Of a stretch of 64,000 nucleotides of DNA, positions 53,396 to 62,302 are shown in pieces. The translations under genes were made by a program, and so were the position numbers. The notes beneath the pieces were generated by a model, which was given only the letters and a program-made list of their open reading frames with translations, searched no databases and was not told the origin of the DNA. Location of the stretch: positions 18,718 to 82,717 of the forward strand of contig CALJUL010000020.1 of assembly GCA_937975725.1 (NCBI GenBank), written 5' to 3'. The DNA is from an uncultured Pseudoxanthomonas sp. (GTDB taxonomy: Bacteria; Pseudomonadota; Gammaproteobacteria; Xanthomonadales; Xanthomonadaceae). Position 1 is the first letter of the stretch; every line of letters starts with the position of its first letter.

Positions 53396-54450
53396 AACGG
53401 CGATGGTGGTGGCTGGCCCTGTGCCTGGCGGCGCTGCCGGCCTGGGCCAAGGAATACCCGGTGCGCGCGCAGGTGGAAGGCACGCTCACCCTGTACAGCA
53501 CCCTGGACACGGCGGTGTTCGAGCCGCTGGTGGTGGACTTCCAGCGCGTGCACCCGGGCATCGGCGTGCGCTACGAGAACCTGGACGCGACGCCGCAGTA
53601 CGAGCGCTTCGTGCGCGAGGAAAAGGCGGGCATCCACCGCGCCGACCTGCTCATCAGCACGTCGATGGACCTGCAGGTGAAGCTGGTCAACGACGGCTAC
53701 GCCGCCCGCCATGTCTCGCAGAGCGCCAACGCGCTGCCGGCGTGGGCGCGCTGGCGCGACGAGGCGTTCGGCTTCACCTTCGAGCCGGCGGTGATGGTGT
53801 TCAACCGCGAGGCCATGAAGGGCCGGCCGGTGCCGCAGTCGCGCGCGGAGCTGATCGACCAGATACGCCGCGACCCGGCGTTCTGGCGCGGCCGCATCGG
53901 CACCTACGATATCTCCAAGAGCAGCGTGGGCTACCTGCTGGCGTCGCAGGACGTGCGCCACAGCAGCGAGTTCGGTGCGCTGGTGGAAGCCTTCGGCGAC
54001 ATCGACCTGCAGGTCGAGGAGCACACGGCCACGCTGCTGGAGCGCATCGAGGCCGGCGAGCTGGTGGCCGGCTACAACCTGCTGGGCTCGTATGCGCGCG
54101 CGCGGCCGGGCAGCGAGCGCAACTTCCTGCTGGTCTATCCGCGCGACCACACGCTGGTGGTCTCGCGCACGGTGGTGGTGTCCAAGCACGCGCCCAATCC
54201 GGAACTCGCGCACCGCTTCCTGGACTATCTGCTGTCGGTGCGCGGGCAGCAGGTGATGGCCGCGCGCTGCGGGCTGCCGCCGATCCGCAAGGAACTGGAC
54301 GGCGTGTACGAGCGCCTGGGCGTCAACGAATCGCAGATCGGCGTGCTGCGCCCCATCTCGCTGGGCCCGGGCCTGCTGGTGTACCTGGACCAGGAAAAGC
54401 GCCGGCAGATGTTCGAAGTCTGGCGCGCCATCCTCGGCGGCAAGCGCTGA
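53392..54450 (+). CDS. Periplasmic solute-binding protein, ABC-type fold, coupled to sensor kinase
   Basis: This 352-residue protein has a signal peptide (LALCLAALPAWA) and a two-lobe binding fold of the iron/putrescine-like extracellular solute-binding type (LTLYSTLDTAVFEPLVVDF, VGYLLASQDVRH). No ABC permease or ATPase genes follow, so it probably serves as a co-sensor for the TctE-like kinase rather than as a transporter part. This resembles three-component systems where a binding protein presents ligand to the kinase. It overlaps the kinase stop as ATGA. A perfect GC-rich hairpin follows its stop. Confidence 0.83.
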   Translation: MKRRWWWLALCLAALPAWAKEYPVRAQVEGTLTLYSTLDTAVFEPLVVDFQRVHPGIGVRYENLDATPQYERFVREEKAGIHRADLLISTSMDLQVKLVNDGYAARHVSQSANALPAWARWRDEAFGFTFEPAVMVFNREAMKGRPVPQSRAELIDQIRRDPAFWRGRIGTYDISKSSVGYLLASQDVRHSSEFGALVEAFGDIDLQVEEHTATLLERIEAGELVAGYNLLGSYARARPGSERNFLLVYPRDHTLVVSRTVVVSKHAPNPELAHRFLDYLLSVRGQQVMAARCGLPPIRKELDGVYERLGVNESQIGVLRPISLGPGLLVYLDQEKRRQMFEVWRAILGGKR

Positions 54451-54455
54451 GCGCA

Positions 54456-54486
54456 CGCGCCCGCCGTGCATGCGCCGGCGGGCGCG
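54456..54486 (+). terminator. GC-rich hairpin after the binding-protein gene
   Basis: Eleven-base perfect arms around a 9-base loop, starting 5 bases after the TGA. The T stretch is absent, so it is a probable but not certain terminator. Confidence 0.5.
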
Positions 54487-54682
54487 GACATCGGCGCGTT
54501 TCCTATCCCGGCCCGATGAAGAAGAACCCGCATCCGTCCGTCGGGATGCTGACGCGGAAAGGTGCCGGCGACAGCTAGCGGCGCGCCGGCGCCGGGCCCG
54601 GGAAAACGCGGGAAAACCCTTGTTTCCAGCCTTCCCGCGCATCGCGCGCGATGCCCTGAGCGGGCGCCGGATGCTGCGCTGC

Positions 54683-54701
54683 AATGTCAGGTGTTCGACA
54701 G
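54683..54701 (-). promoter_or_regulatory. OmpR/TctD-type direct repeat upstream of CitMHS gene
   Basis: Read on the minus strand, CTGTC and CTGACATT start 11 bp apart, matching the CTGACAT repeats in front of the TctD-like regulator. The pair overlaps the -35 position of a promoter whose -10 may be TAGTAT at 54713-54718, a suitable place for activation. Confidence 0.5.
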
Positions 54702-54821
54702 TATGGCCTGCTTAGTATCGCTCCACCCTCGGCGCGGCCCTTCGGCCGGCGCGGGGGGACGGCAAGGCAAAACGCCCGCCGTGGCCAGTCGGCCCCTGGG
54801 GAAGGGGACAAGGAGCGGGCA

Positions 54822-56141
54822 GTGCTGACCTTGCTTGGATTCGGGATGGTGATCGTCTTCATGGCGCTGATCATGACGAAGCGGCTGTCGCCGCTCGTCG
54901 CCTTGATCACGATCCCGATCCTGTTCGCGCTGGTCGGCGGCTTCGGCGGGCCCGAGCTGGGCAAGATGATGCTGGAAGGCATCAAGACGCTGGCGCCCAC
55001 CGGCGTGATGCTGATGTTCGCGATCCTCTACTTCGGCGTGATGATCGATGCGGGCATGTTCGACCCGGTCATCCGCCGCATCCTGAAGGCGGTCGGCGGC
55101 GATCCGCTCAAGGTGGTGATGGGCACGGCCATCCTGGCGGCGTTCGTGTCGCTGGACGGCGACGGTTCCACCACCTACATGATCACCGTGGCGGCGATGC
55201 TGCCGCTGTACCGCCGCCTGGGCATGGACGCGCTGAACCTGACCTGCGTGACCATCCTGGCCGGCGGCGTGATGAACCTGACGCCGTGGGGCGGCCCGCT
55301 GGCGCGCGCGGCCAGCGCGTTGCAGGTGGATCCGTCCGACGTGTTCGTGCCGATGATCCCGGCCATGGTGGTGGGCGTGGCCGGCGTGATCGGCCTGGCC
55401 TACGTGCTGGGCAAGCGCGAGCGCCGCCGCCTGGGTACGATCGACCTGCACGGCTCGCCGGAGATCCAGGACAGCGCGCTGCTGCCCAGCGACGACGAGG
55501 CGCACCTGGCGCTCAAGCGCCCGCGCCTGCTCTGGGTCAACGCGCTGCTGACCGCCGCGCTGATGGTCTGCCTGGTGATGGGCGTGCTGCCGCTGTCGGT
55601 GCTGTTCATGGTCGGCTTCTCCATCGCCGTGATCATCAACTATCCCTGCGTGAAGCTGCAGCGCGAGCGCGTGTCCGAGCACGCCAAGAACGCGCTGCCG
55701 GTAGTGGCGGTGATCTTCGCCGCCGGCGTGTTCACCGGCATCCTGTCGGGCACGGGCATGGTCGAGGCGATGTCCAACAGCTTCCTGGCGGTGATCCCGG
55801 ACGCGTGGGGCCCGTACCTGGCGACGATCACGGCGCTGGCCAGCATGCCCTTTACCTTCTTCATTTCCAACGACGCCTTCTACTACGGCGTGCTGCCGAT
55901 CGTCTCGCAGGCCGCGCAGACCTACGGCATCACGCCGGTGGAGATGGCGCGGGCCTCGCTGATCGGGCAGCCGGTGCATCTGCTGAGCCCACTGGTGCCG
56001 TCGACCTATCTGCTGGTCGGGCTGGCCGGCGTGGAGTTCGGCGACCACCAGAAGTTCACCCTCAAGTGGGCGGTGCTGGTGTGCCTGCTGATGATGGCCA
56101 CGGCCCTGGCCTGCGCGGTCTTTCCGTTCGTCGCCGGCTGA
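54822..56141 (+). CDS. CitMHS-family citrate transporter
   Basis: This 439-residue inner-membrane protein has about 12 hydrophobic segments. The family features are FGGPELGKMMLEGIKTLAPT, LDGDGSTTYMI and FISNDAFYYGVLPI. CitMHS proteins carry citrate complexed with a divalent metal (Mg, Ca or others) in symport with protons. The GTG at 54822 is chosen because AGGAG lies 6 bases before it and the protein then begins at the first membrane segment. It lies downstream of the TctDE-like sensor set and upstream of a TonB receptor. Confidence 0.9.
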   Translation: MLTLLGFGMVIVFMALIMTKRLSPLVALITIPILFALVGGFGGPELGKMMLEGIKTLAPTGVMLMFAILYFGVMIDAGMFDPVIRRILKAVGGDPLKVVMGTAILAAFVSLDGDGSTTYMITVAAMLPLYRRLGMDALNLTCVTILAGGVMNLTPWGGPLARAASALQVDPSDVFVPMIPAMVVGVAGVIGLAYVLGKRERRRLGTIDLHGSPEIQDSALLPSDDEAHLALKRPRLLWVNALLTAALMVCLVMGVLPLSVLFMVGFSIAVIINYPCVKLQRERVSEHAKNALPVVAVIFAAGVFTGILSGTGMVEAMSNSFLAVIPDAWGPYLATITALASMPFTFFISNDAFYYGVLPIVSQAAQTYGITPVEMARASLIGQPVHLLSPLVPSTYLLVGLAGVEFGDHQKFTLKWAVLVCLLMMATALACAVFPFVAG

Positions 56142-56163
56142 AACGTCCACCTGGTTTTCCACC

Positions 56164-56182
56164 GCGCGGGATGCCGCGCTTT
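56164..56182 (+). terminator. Weak hairpin after CitMHS
   Basis: GCGCGG and CCGCGC pair around GATG, followed by TTTCC. The stem is only 6 bp, so partial read-through into the receptor gene is expected. Confidence 0.35.
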
Positions 56183-56239
56183 CCATCCACGCTTTTTCCG
56201 TCCGTCCACCGTTGTTCGATCGCCTTGGGAGGGGAGATC

Positions 56240-58501
56240 ATGGCTCGCAAGAATCTGTTGGCTGTCGCCGTACTGCTGGGTTTGATGCAAGGTGCCCACG
56301 CGCAGGAGGCGACCGGGGAAACCCGCGGCACGGAGGCGGATGCGCCCGGGCAGGACGCCACCACCCTGGACGCGGTCCAGGTCCAGGCCAAGTTCGTCGC
56401 GCAGGGCGCCAAGAGCGCCATGAAGCAGGACATCACCGTGATGGAGACGCCGTACTCGGTGGCGGCCTACAGCGACTCGTTCATGAAGGCGATCGAGACG
56501 AGCAGCATCGCCGACCTGTACAGCTACATGACCGGCGTGCGCCGCGGCGGCAACACCGGCTACGACATCTCCATCCGCGGCTTCAAGAGCACCCAGGCGG
56601 ACAAGAACGCCATCATGGTGGACGGCATGCCCGGCGTGGCCGGCCGCTTCGGCTCGCCGCCGACCTTCGCCGCCGAGGGCATCGAGGTGGTCAAGGGGCC
56701 GGCGTCCATCCTGTACGGCAGCGCCCAGCCCGGCGGCTTCGTCAACATCATCACCAAGAAGCCCAAGGCCAAGGCGGCGGGAGTGATCGACCTGCGCGCC
56801 TCGACCTTCAGCGGCGCCGGGCTGTCGGCCGGCGACGCCAACGGCTACAGCCTGGGCGTCGACTTCACCGGTCCCATCGACGCCGAGCAGCGCCTGCTGT
56901 ACCGCCTGGTCGCCGAGTACGGCGACAAGGACGGTTTCCGCTACAACAGTTGGGACGAGTCGCAGTACATCGCGCCCAGCCTGACCTGGCACATCACCGA
57001 CGCCTCGCAAATGACCGCGGCCTTCGAATACCGCAAGCGCGAGAACTCCTACGAGAACAACCAGCTCGTGGCGCCGAACAAGGACGCCAACCTGATCGCC
57101 GACATCCGCACGCGCTATCAGGAGAAGGAGGACACCGCCGACGAGACGGCGTACTCCGGCACCCTGACGTTCTCGCACTACTTCCACAACGGCGGCACGC
57201 TCAACCTGGCCTACCGCGGCGTGCGCGGCGAGGACCACGCCAAGGGCTTCGACAACGTCAGCGTGCTGGCCGACAACGTGACCCTTCGCCGGCGCGCGCG
57301 CCAGCAGCTCAACAAGCGCAACTACGACTATTTCGACGGCAACTTCTCCATTCCGTTCGCCACCGGCCCGGTCGAGCACAAGCTGCTGGTCGGCGCGACC
57401 TACGGCGTGGACACCACCGACTTCGAGCGCATCCAGTTCTACGACGGCCCCGCCAGCGGCGCTGCCTCGCTGCCGGGCCCGGGCCGCATCAACGTCAGCG
57501 TGTACGACCCGATCCTGGGGCGCACGCCGCCGCTGAGCAGCTTCCCCACCGGCCCGGTCAACCGCCGCTACACCGAGAACACCTCGGTCGGCGCCTACGT
57601 CTCGGACCTGATGACGCTATCCGAGCACTGGAAGCTCAACCTGGGCCTGCGCTACGCCGACGAGCAGCAGAAGACCGAGGAGCGCAAGACGCCGCCGCTG
57701 ACGCGCAACCAGACGTCCTCCTCGACCGCGCTGCCCACCGCCGGCCTGCTGTTCCATCCCAAGCCCAACTGGACGCTCTACGCCAGCTACGCCACCTCCT
57801 ACATCCCGCAGGCCGCGGGCGTGCAGGACGCGGCCGGCAACCCCAACCCGTTCGACCCGCAGGAAGGCCGGCAGTACGAAGTCGGCGCGAAGGCCGAGCT
57901 GCTCGACAACCGGCTGACCGCGACCCTGGCGACGTTCGACATCGAGAAGTCGAACACGCTGGCGTCCATCGCGTGCAACGCCGGCGTCGGCGGCACCTGC
58001 TCGCAGCAGGTCGGTGCCGAGCGCTCCAAGGGCACCGAGCTGGAGATCAACTACCAGGCCAGCGAGAACCTGCAGATCATCGGCGGCATCGCCTACACCG
58101 ACGCCTACGTGTCGGAGACCTACAACGCCGGCGCCGCGCCGCTGGTGGGTTCGCGCCTGACCAACTCGGCGCTGAAGTCGGCCAACCTGTGGACGCGCTA
58201 CGACTTCCGCGAAGGCCCGCTGCGCAACCTGGGCATCGGCGCCGGCCTGTCCTACAGCAGCGAAGTCGCCGGCAGCCTGCCCAGCCGCAACGACGCGCGC
58301 GTGCTGGTGCTGCCTTCGTACACCGTGGCCGACCTGGCGCTGTACTACCGCCTGGCCGACCGCTACGACTTCACCCTCAAGATCGGCAACGTGTTCGACA
58401 AGCTGTACTTCGAAGGCGTGAATTCCACGACCAACGAGAACGGCGTCGTGCCCGGCGTGCCGCGCAACATCACCTTCTCCGTGAGGATCCCGCTATGGTG
58501 A
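56240..58501 (+). CDS. TonB-dependent receptor, siderophore/metal-chelate type
   Basis: This 753-residue protein has a signal peptide (ending GAHA, residue 21) and a TonB box-like TTLDAVQVQAK at 41-51. The plug reads PYSVAAYSDSFM, SIRGFKSTQADKNAIMVDG and VKGPASILYGSAQPGGFVN, and the barrel ends ITFSVRIPLW. The FhuA/FpvA-like plug and barrel size fit the siderophore receptor class. Its position after a citrate transporter makes a metal-citrate or similar chelate a fair guess; the ligand is unknown. GGAGGGGAG just before the ATG supports the start. The next gene begins inside its last two codons. Confidence 0.9.
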   Translation: MARKNLLAVAVLLGLMQGAHAQEATGETRGTEADAPGQDATTLDAVQVQAKFVAQGAKSAMKQDITVMETPYSVAAYSDSFMKAIETSSIADLYSYMTGVRRGGNTGYDISIRGFKSTQADKNAIMVDGMPGVAGRFGSPPTFAAEGIEVVKGPASILYGSAQPGGFVNIITKKPKAKAAGVIDLRASTFSGAGLSAGDANGYSLGVDFTGPIDAEQRLLYRLVAEYGDKDGFRYNSWDESQYIAPSLTWHITDASQMTAAFEYRKRENSYENNQLVAPNKDANLIADIRTRYQEKEDTADETAYSGTLTFSHYFHNGGTLNLAYRGVRGEDHAKGFDNVSVLADNVTLRRRARQQLNKRNYDYFDGNFSIPFATGPVEHKLLVGATYGVDTTDFERIQFYDGPASGAASLPGPGRINVSVYDPILGRTPPLSSFPTGPVNRRYTENTSVGAYVSDLMTLSEHWKLNLGLRYADEQQKTEERKTPPLTRNQTSSSTALPTAGLLFHPKPNWTLYASYATSYIPQAAGVQDAAGNPNPFDPQEGRQYEVGAKAELLDNRLTATLATFDIEKSNTLASIACNAGVGGTCSQQVGAERSKGTELEINYQASENLQIIGGIAYTDAYVSETYNAGAAPLVGSRLTNSALKSANLWTRYDFREGPLRNLGIGAGLSYSSEVAGSLPSRNDARVLVLPSYTVADLALYYRLADRYDFTLKIGNVFDKLYFEGVNSTTNENGVVPGVPRNITFSVRIPLW

Positions 58502-59676
58502 GCCGCCGCGCCGCCGTTTCCCTGATCCTGGCCTGCGCCGCCGTCCTGGCCGGCGCCGCGCAGGCCGGCGACGCCGGCCACGAGGCGTCGCGCCCGCGCA
58601 CCGCCAGGGCGGGCATGGTGGAGTGGCTGGAGCCGGGCCTGCCGTCGCGACTGCCGCAGACCGAGGAAGAGAAGGAGAACGGCCGCCTGCGCGGGCGCAC
58701 CACTCCGCCGCCGGAAGTGCTGCAGCCCAGCGTGGACGCGCGGTTGCCGCACTACGTGCCGACGCCGGGGCTGAAGCTGCGCGGCAGCTTCGCCGGCGCC
58801 TCGTCGGACGTGCTGGTCGGGCTGGTGGGGATGTGGTTCGAGCGTTTCGCCAAGTACCACCCGCAGGTGAAGCTGAGCATCGCACCGCCGTATGCCGGCA
58901 GCCTGGGCACCAAGGAACTGATCAAGGAATCAGTGGACTTCGTGTTCGTCTCGCGCGAACTCAAGCCCGAGGACCTGACCGAGTTCAACGCGCGCTTCGG
59001 CTACGGCCCCACCAGCATCCCGATTTCCGGCGGCAGCTACCGCCACTACGGCTTCCTGGACGCGATGGGCTTCTTCGTCCATCCCGACAACCCGATCCAG
59101 CAGCTCAGCTACGACCAGATCGATGCGATCTATTCCAGCACCCGCCACAGCGGCGCCGCGCCGATCACCACCTGGGGCCAGTTGGGCCTGACCGGGGAGT
59201 GGGCGGACAAGAAGATCAATGTGCACGGCATCAAGCCGTGGAACGGGTTCGAGGAATTCGTCCGCCAGAAGATCCTGGACCGGGGCGGCAAGCGCGGCGA
59301 ATGGCGCGAGGACATCCACTTCGAGAAGCTGGTGTTCCCGCTGGCCGACAACGTGGCCGGGGACCGCTACGCGCTGGGTTATTCCGGCCTGGCCTACATC
59401 GACGCGCCGGTGCGCATGTTGCCGCTGTCGCCATCGGCCGGCACCGCGGCGGTGGCGCCGACCTACGAGAACGTCGCGCTGGCGACGTACCCGCTGACGC
59501 GGCTGGTGTACTTCAACGTCAACAAGGAGCCGGGCAAGGCGCTGCCGCCGACGCTCAACGAATTCGTCCGCTTCATCCTCAGCCAGGAAGGACAGCAGGT
59601 CGTGCGCGAGCACGGCATCTTCCTGCCGCTGCGCGAGTTCCAGGCGGCCCCGGGCCGCCAGATGCTGGACCGCTGA
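58495..59676 (+). CDS. PstS-like periplasmic binding protein
   Basis: This 393-residue protein has a signal peptide (residues 1-24). A 60-residue linker rich in Arg/Glu/Pro leads into a PstS-like two-lobe domain (GSFAGASSDVLVGLVGMWFERF, PPYAGSLGTKELIKESVDFVFVSRE, then FVRFILSQEGQQVV). Classic PstS proteins bind phosphate, but here no pst genes are present and the partner is a TonB receptor whose stop it overlaps by 7 bases. It probably binds the receptor's cargo or a released anion in the periplasm. The long linker is unusual for PstS. Confidence 0.8.
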   Translation: MVSRRAAVSLILACAAVLAGAAQAGDAGHEASRPRTARAGMVEWLEPGLPSRLPQTEEEKENGRLRGRTTPPPEVLQPSVDARLPHYVPTPGLKLRGSFAGASSDVLVGLVGMWFERFAKYHPQVKLSIAPPYAGSLGTKELIKESVDFVFVSRELKPEDLTEFNARFGYGPTSIPISGGSYRHYGFLDAMGFFVHPDNPIQQLSYDQIDAIYSSTRHSGAAPITTWGQLGLTGEWADKKINVHGIKPWNGFEEFVRQKILDRGGKRGEWREDIHFEKLVFPLADNVAGDRYALGYSGLAYIDAPVRMLPLSPSAGTAAVAPTYENVALATYPLTRLVYFNVNKEPGKALPPTLNEFVRFILSQEGQQVVREHGIFLPLREFQAAPGRQMLDR

Positions 59677-59713
59677 ACACCGCGGCCCGGACCACCCCAA
59701 CACAGGATCCCTC

Positions 59714-60688
59714 ATGAAACCGATTCCGATCGCATTGACATCCCTGGTCCTGGCCGCGGCGCTCGTGCCGGGCATGGCCATGGCCGCCGATCCGGCCTAC
59801 AAGGTCGCCGCCACCTGGCAGGTGGAAGGCAACGGCCCGGTGCAGGCGCTGCAGGTGGACGCCGCGGCGCGCCGGCTCTACGCCGGCCGTGCGGGCGGCG
59901 TGGATGTGTACGACATCGACCGCGGCGAGAAGACCGGCTCGGTCGCGGTCGAAGGCAGCGTGGGCGGGCTGGCGCTGGCGCCGGACCTGCGCCGTGGTTA
60001 CGCCACCAGCCCCGAGCGCGGCACCGTGGTGGTGTTCGACCTGGACAGCCTGGCGACCGTGCGCTCGGTGCCGTCCGGCGGCAGCGAGCCGCGCGAGCTC
60101 GAGTACGATCCCAAGGCCGGCGCCGTCTACGTGTCCAACGCCAAGAGCGGGCAACTGGTGTCGCTGGACGCCAGGAGCGGTGCGAAGAAGGGCGCGGTGG
60201 CGCTGGGCGGCCGCCTGCGCCAGGCCTCGGCCGACGGGCGCGGCCACCTGTTCGTGGCCGACGAGGCGCGCGACGCGCTGCACGTGATCGACACCGCCTC
60301 GCTCAAGCCGCTGGGCACCATCTCGGTGTGGCCGGGCAAGGCGCCGGTCGCGGTGGCCAACGACGTCAAGGAGCGCCGTCTCTACGTCGCCACCGGCAAC
60401 GGCAAGATGATCGTGGTCGATCCGGACCCGGGCCAGATGCTGAGCGTGGTCGACACCACCGGCACCGGCGCGTCCGGCATCGCCATCCAGTACGCACCGG
60501 CGCGCCTGGTGCGCCTGTACATGCCCAACGCCGACGGCACCCTGGACGTCGTGCAGAACGCCAAGCTCACGCCCTCGCTGGAGGCCAGCGTGCCCAAGGC
60601 GGCGGGCGGCACCGCGGCGGCCTTCGACGAGAAGACCGGCCGCGCCTTCGTGGCCGGCGCCAACGGCATCCAGGTGATCGGCAAATGA
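59714..60688 (+). CDS. YncE-like beta-propeller, periplasmic
   Basis: This 324-residue protein has a signal peptide (residues 1-24, ending AMAA). It has about seven repeats of the YVTN/YncE type (e.g. RRLYAGRAGGVDVYDIDRG, RRGYATSPERGTVVVFDLDS, GAVYVSNAKSGQLVSLDA). Such propellers occur in the periplasm beside TonB receptors or metal uptake genes, with unknown precise function. It starts 37 bases after the PstS-like gene, and its TGA overlaps the next ATG, so the operon continues. Confidence 0.83.
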   Translation: MKPIPIALTSLVLAAALVPGMAMAADPAYKVAATWQVEGNGPVQALQVDAAARRLYAGRAGGVDVYDIDRGEKTGSVAVEGSVGGLALAPDLRRGYATSPERGTVVVFDLDSLATVRSVPSGGSEPRELEYDPKAGAVYVSNAKSGQLVSLDARSGAKKGAVALGGRLRQASADGRGHLFVADEARDALHVIDTASLKPLGTISVWPGKAPVAVANDVKERRLYVATGNGKMIVVDPDPGQMLSVVDTTGTGASGIAIQYAPARLVRLYMPNADGTLDVVQNAKLTPSLEASVPKAAGGTAAAFDEKTGRAFVAGANGIQVIGK

Positions 60689-62220
60689 ACGCATATCGAG
60701 GCAACGCCATGTTGAAGACCGTCGGTAGATTCGCCCTGTTCGCCTGCGCCTTCGTCGTCCTGCCGGCCATGGCCCAAGACGCGGTGCGCGACGACGCGCT
60801 GAAGGGCAAGCAGGTGCTGTTCGTGGTTGGGCAGACGCCGAAGGGCGCGCCCAACGACGATCCGCTGATCCGCGACTACCTGGGCACGCTGGGCGCGAAG
60901 GTGACCCTGGCCGCCGCCACTGACGCGGCCGCCGCCGCCTCGGGCAAGGACCTGGTCCTGATCTCCTCCACCGTCAATGCCCGCGAACTGGGCGCGCGCT
61001 ACCGCGACGCCAAGGTGCCGGTGGTGACGTGGAGCGCCTACAGCTTCCCGCTGCTGGGCATGACCGGCGACAAGCTGCACGAGGACTTTTCGGTCGTGCG
61101 CGAGAAGCCGTTCCACAACGCCAACCATGCCGACTACTACGCGCACGCCACCAGCGGCACCAACCCGATCCTGAAGGCCGCGCGCATCCCGCAGGGCATG
61201 TTCGCCCCGCTGCTGTTCAGCGGCGGCGTGACCGACCCGAGCTGGGGCAAGCCCGGCCGCGGTGCCGACGTGGCGGTGGTGTTCGAGGGCGACTACGAGA
61301 AGGCGGCGGTGTTCTCCTACGAGCGCGACGCCATGATGGTCGGCGACGCGGTGGCGCCGGCACGGCGCGTGGGCCTGTTCCTGGGCGACAACAGTTGGTC
61401 GATCCTGTCCGACGCGCAGGGCCCGGCCGCCGAGGACCCCAAGGAATTCGCCTGGTTCAGCGGCCGCCGCCTGTTCGACGCCGCGCTGCGCTGGGCGGTC
61501 AGCCCGCCGCAGGCGCGCGTGTCCGCTCCGCGAGACCAGCAGCGTGCGGCGCTGGAGCGCGCGGCGCGCGGCAAGAAGGTGCTGTTCGTCCGCCGCTACG
61601 ACCTGCCGTGGCCGGAGAACGAAGCCTCCGACCAGGCGCAACTGACGTGGCTGAAGTCGCTGGGCTTCGAAGTGCACACCGCCGACCACATGGAGCCGGA
61701 CAGCCGTGCCCAGGGCATGGACCTGGTGATCATTTCCGCCAGCACCAACAAGTACAAGCTGGGCGTGAAGTACGCCGACGTTCGCATCCCGGTGCTGCTG
61801 CTGGAGGCCAAGGCCGTCGACGCGCTGGGCATGGTCACGCGCCGCCGCAACACCGACTACGGCGTCAACGACCACAAGGAAAGCCTGTATCCGCCGGAGA
61901 ACTACGTGCACATGGTGCGCGCGTACCACCCGGTGGCCGCCGGCCTGCCGCCGGGCCAGTTCAAGCTGTACCGCACGCCCGGCGTGCTGGCGTGGTCGCG
62001 TCCGCCGGCGGGTGCGCAGGTGATCGCCACCATCCCCAACCAGCCCGAGCACGCCACCCTGTTCGCCTACGAGAAGGGCGCCACGATGGCGAACGACATG
62101 GTCGCCCCGGCGCGCCGGCTGCTGTTCCCGCTGGACGCGCCGCGCTTCCCCGACCTGACCGAGGACGGCCTGGCGGTCTACGGCGCCGCCCTGCAATGGC
62201 TGCTGTCGCCCGCGCCCTGA
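60685..62220 (+). CDS. Secreted protein with two tandem ThuA/flavodoxin-like repeats, function unknown
   Basis: This 511-residue protein has a signal peptide (FALFACAFVVLPAMA) and two clearly related halves. GKQVLFVVGQ...GKDLVLISSTVNARELGARYRDAKVPVV in the first half mirrors GKKVLFVRRY...GMDLVIISASTNKYKLGVKYADVRIPVL in the second. Each half is a Rossmann-like fold reminiscent of ThuA or class I amidotransferase-like domains, each closing with an MxxDMVAPARR-type segment (MVGDAVAPARRVGLF; MANDMVAPARRLLF). No catalytic triad is obvious. The ATG at 60685 overlaps the previous stop; a second ATG at 60709 is also possible. No function can be assigned. Confidence 0.8.
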   Translation: MNAYRGNAMLKTVGRFALFACAFVVLPAMAQDAVRDDALKGKQVLFVVGQTPKGAPNDDPLIRDYLGTLGAKVTLAAATDAAAAASGKDLVLISSTVNARELGARYRDAKVPVVTWSAYSFPLLGMTGDKLHEDFSVVREKPFHNANHADYYAHATSGTNPILKAARIPQGMFAPLLFSGGVTDPSWGKPGRGADVAVVFEGDYEKAAVFSYERDAMMVGDAVAPARRVGLFLGDNSWSILSDAQGPAAEDPKEFAWFSGRRLFDAALRWAVSPPQARVSAPRDQQRAALERAARGKKVLFVRRYDLPWPENEASDQAQLTWLKSLGFEVHTADHMEPDSRAQGMDLVIISASTNKYKLGVKYADVRIPVLLLEAKAVDALGMVTRRRNTDYGVNDHKESLYPPENYVHMVRAYHPVAAGLPPGQFKLYRTPGVLAWSRPPAGAQVIATIPNQPEHATLFAYEKGATMANDMVAPARRLLFPLDAPRFPDLTEDGLAVYGAALQWLLSPAP

Positions 62221-62302
62221 TCCGTTTCCTCCCCCGGCGTGGCGCCGGTCCCCGTCGTCCGGCGCCGCGCATCCTCTTCCACTTCGCTAGCAGGGGTCAT
62301 CC

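Larger units (their letters stand above)
54451..54821. other. Intergenic region upstream of the citrate transporter
   Basis: This 371-base gap has, from left to right, an 11-bp perfect inverted repeat at 54456-54486 (arms CGCGCCCGCCG / CGGCGGGCGCG) ending the binding-protein transcript. A tandem CGGGAAAA repeat lies near 54600-54617, the OmpR-type site at 54683-54701 and a TAGTAT -10 candidate at 54713-54718. No gene is supported in it. Confidence 0.6.

Noticed and set aside
53392..54450. Binding protein as part of an ABC importer
   Set aside because: No permease or ATPase genes are adjacent and it is coupled to the sensor kinase, so a sensing role is favoured.
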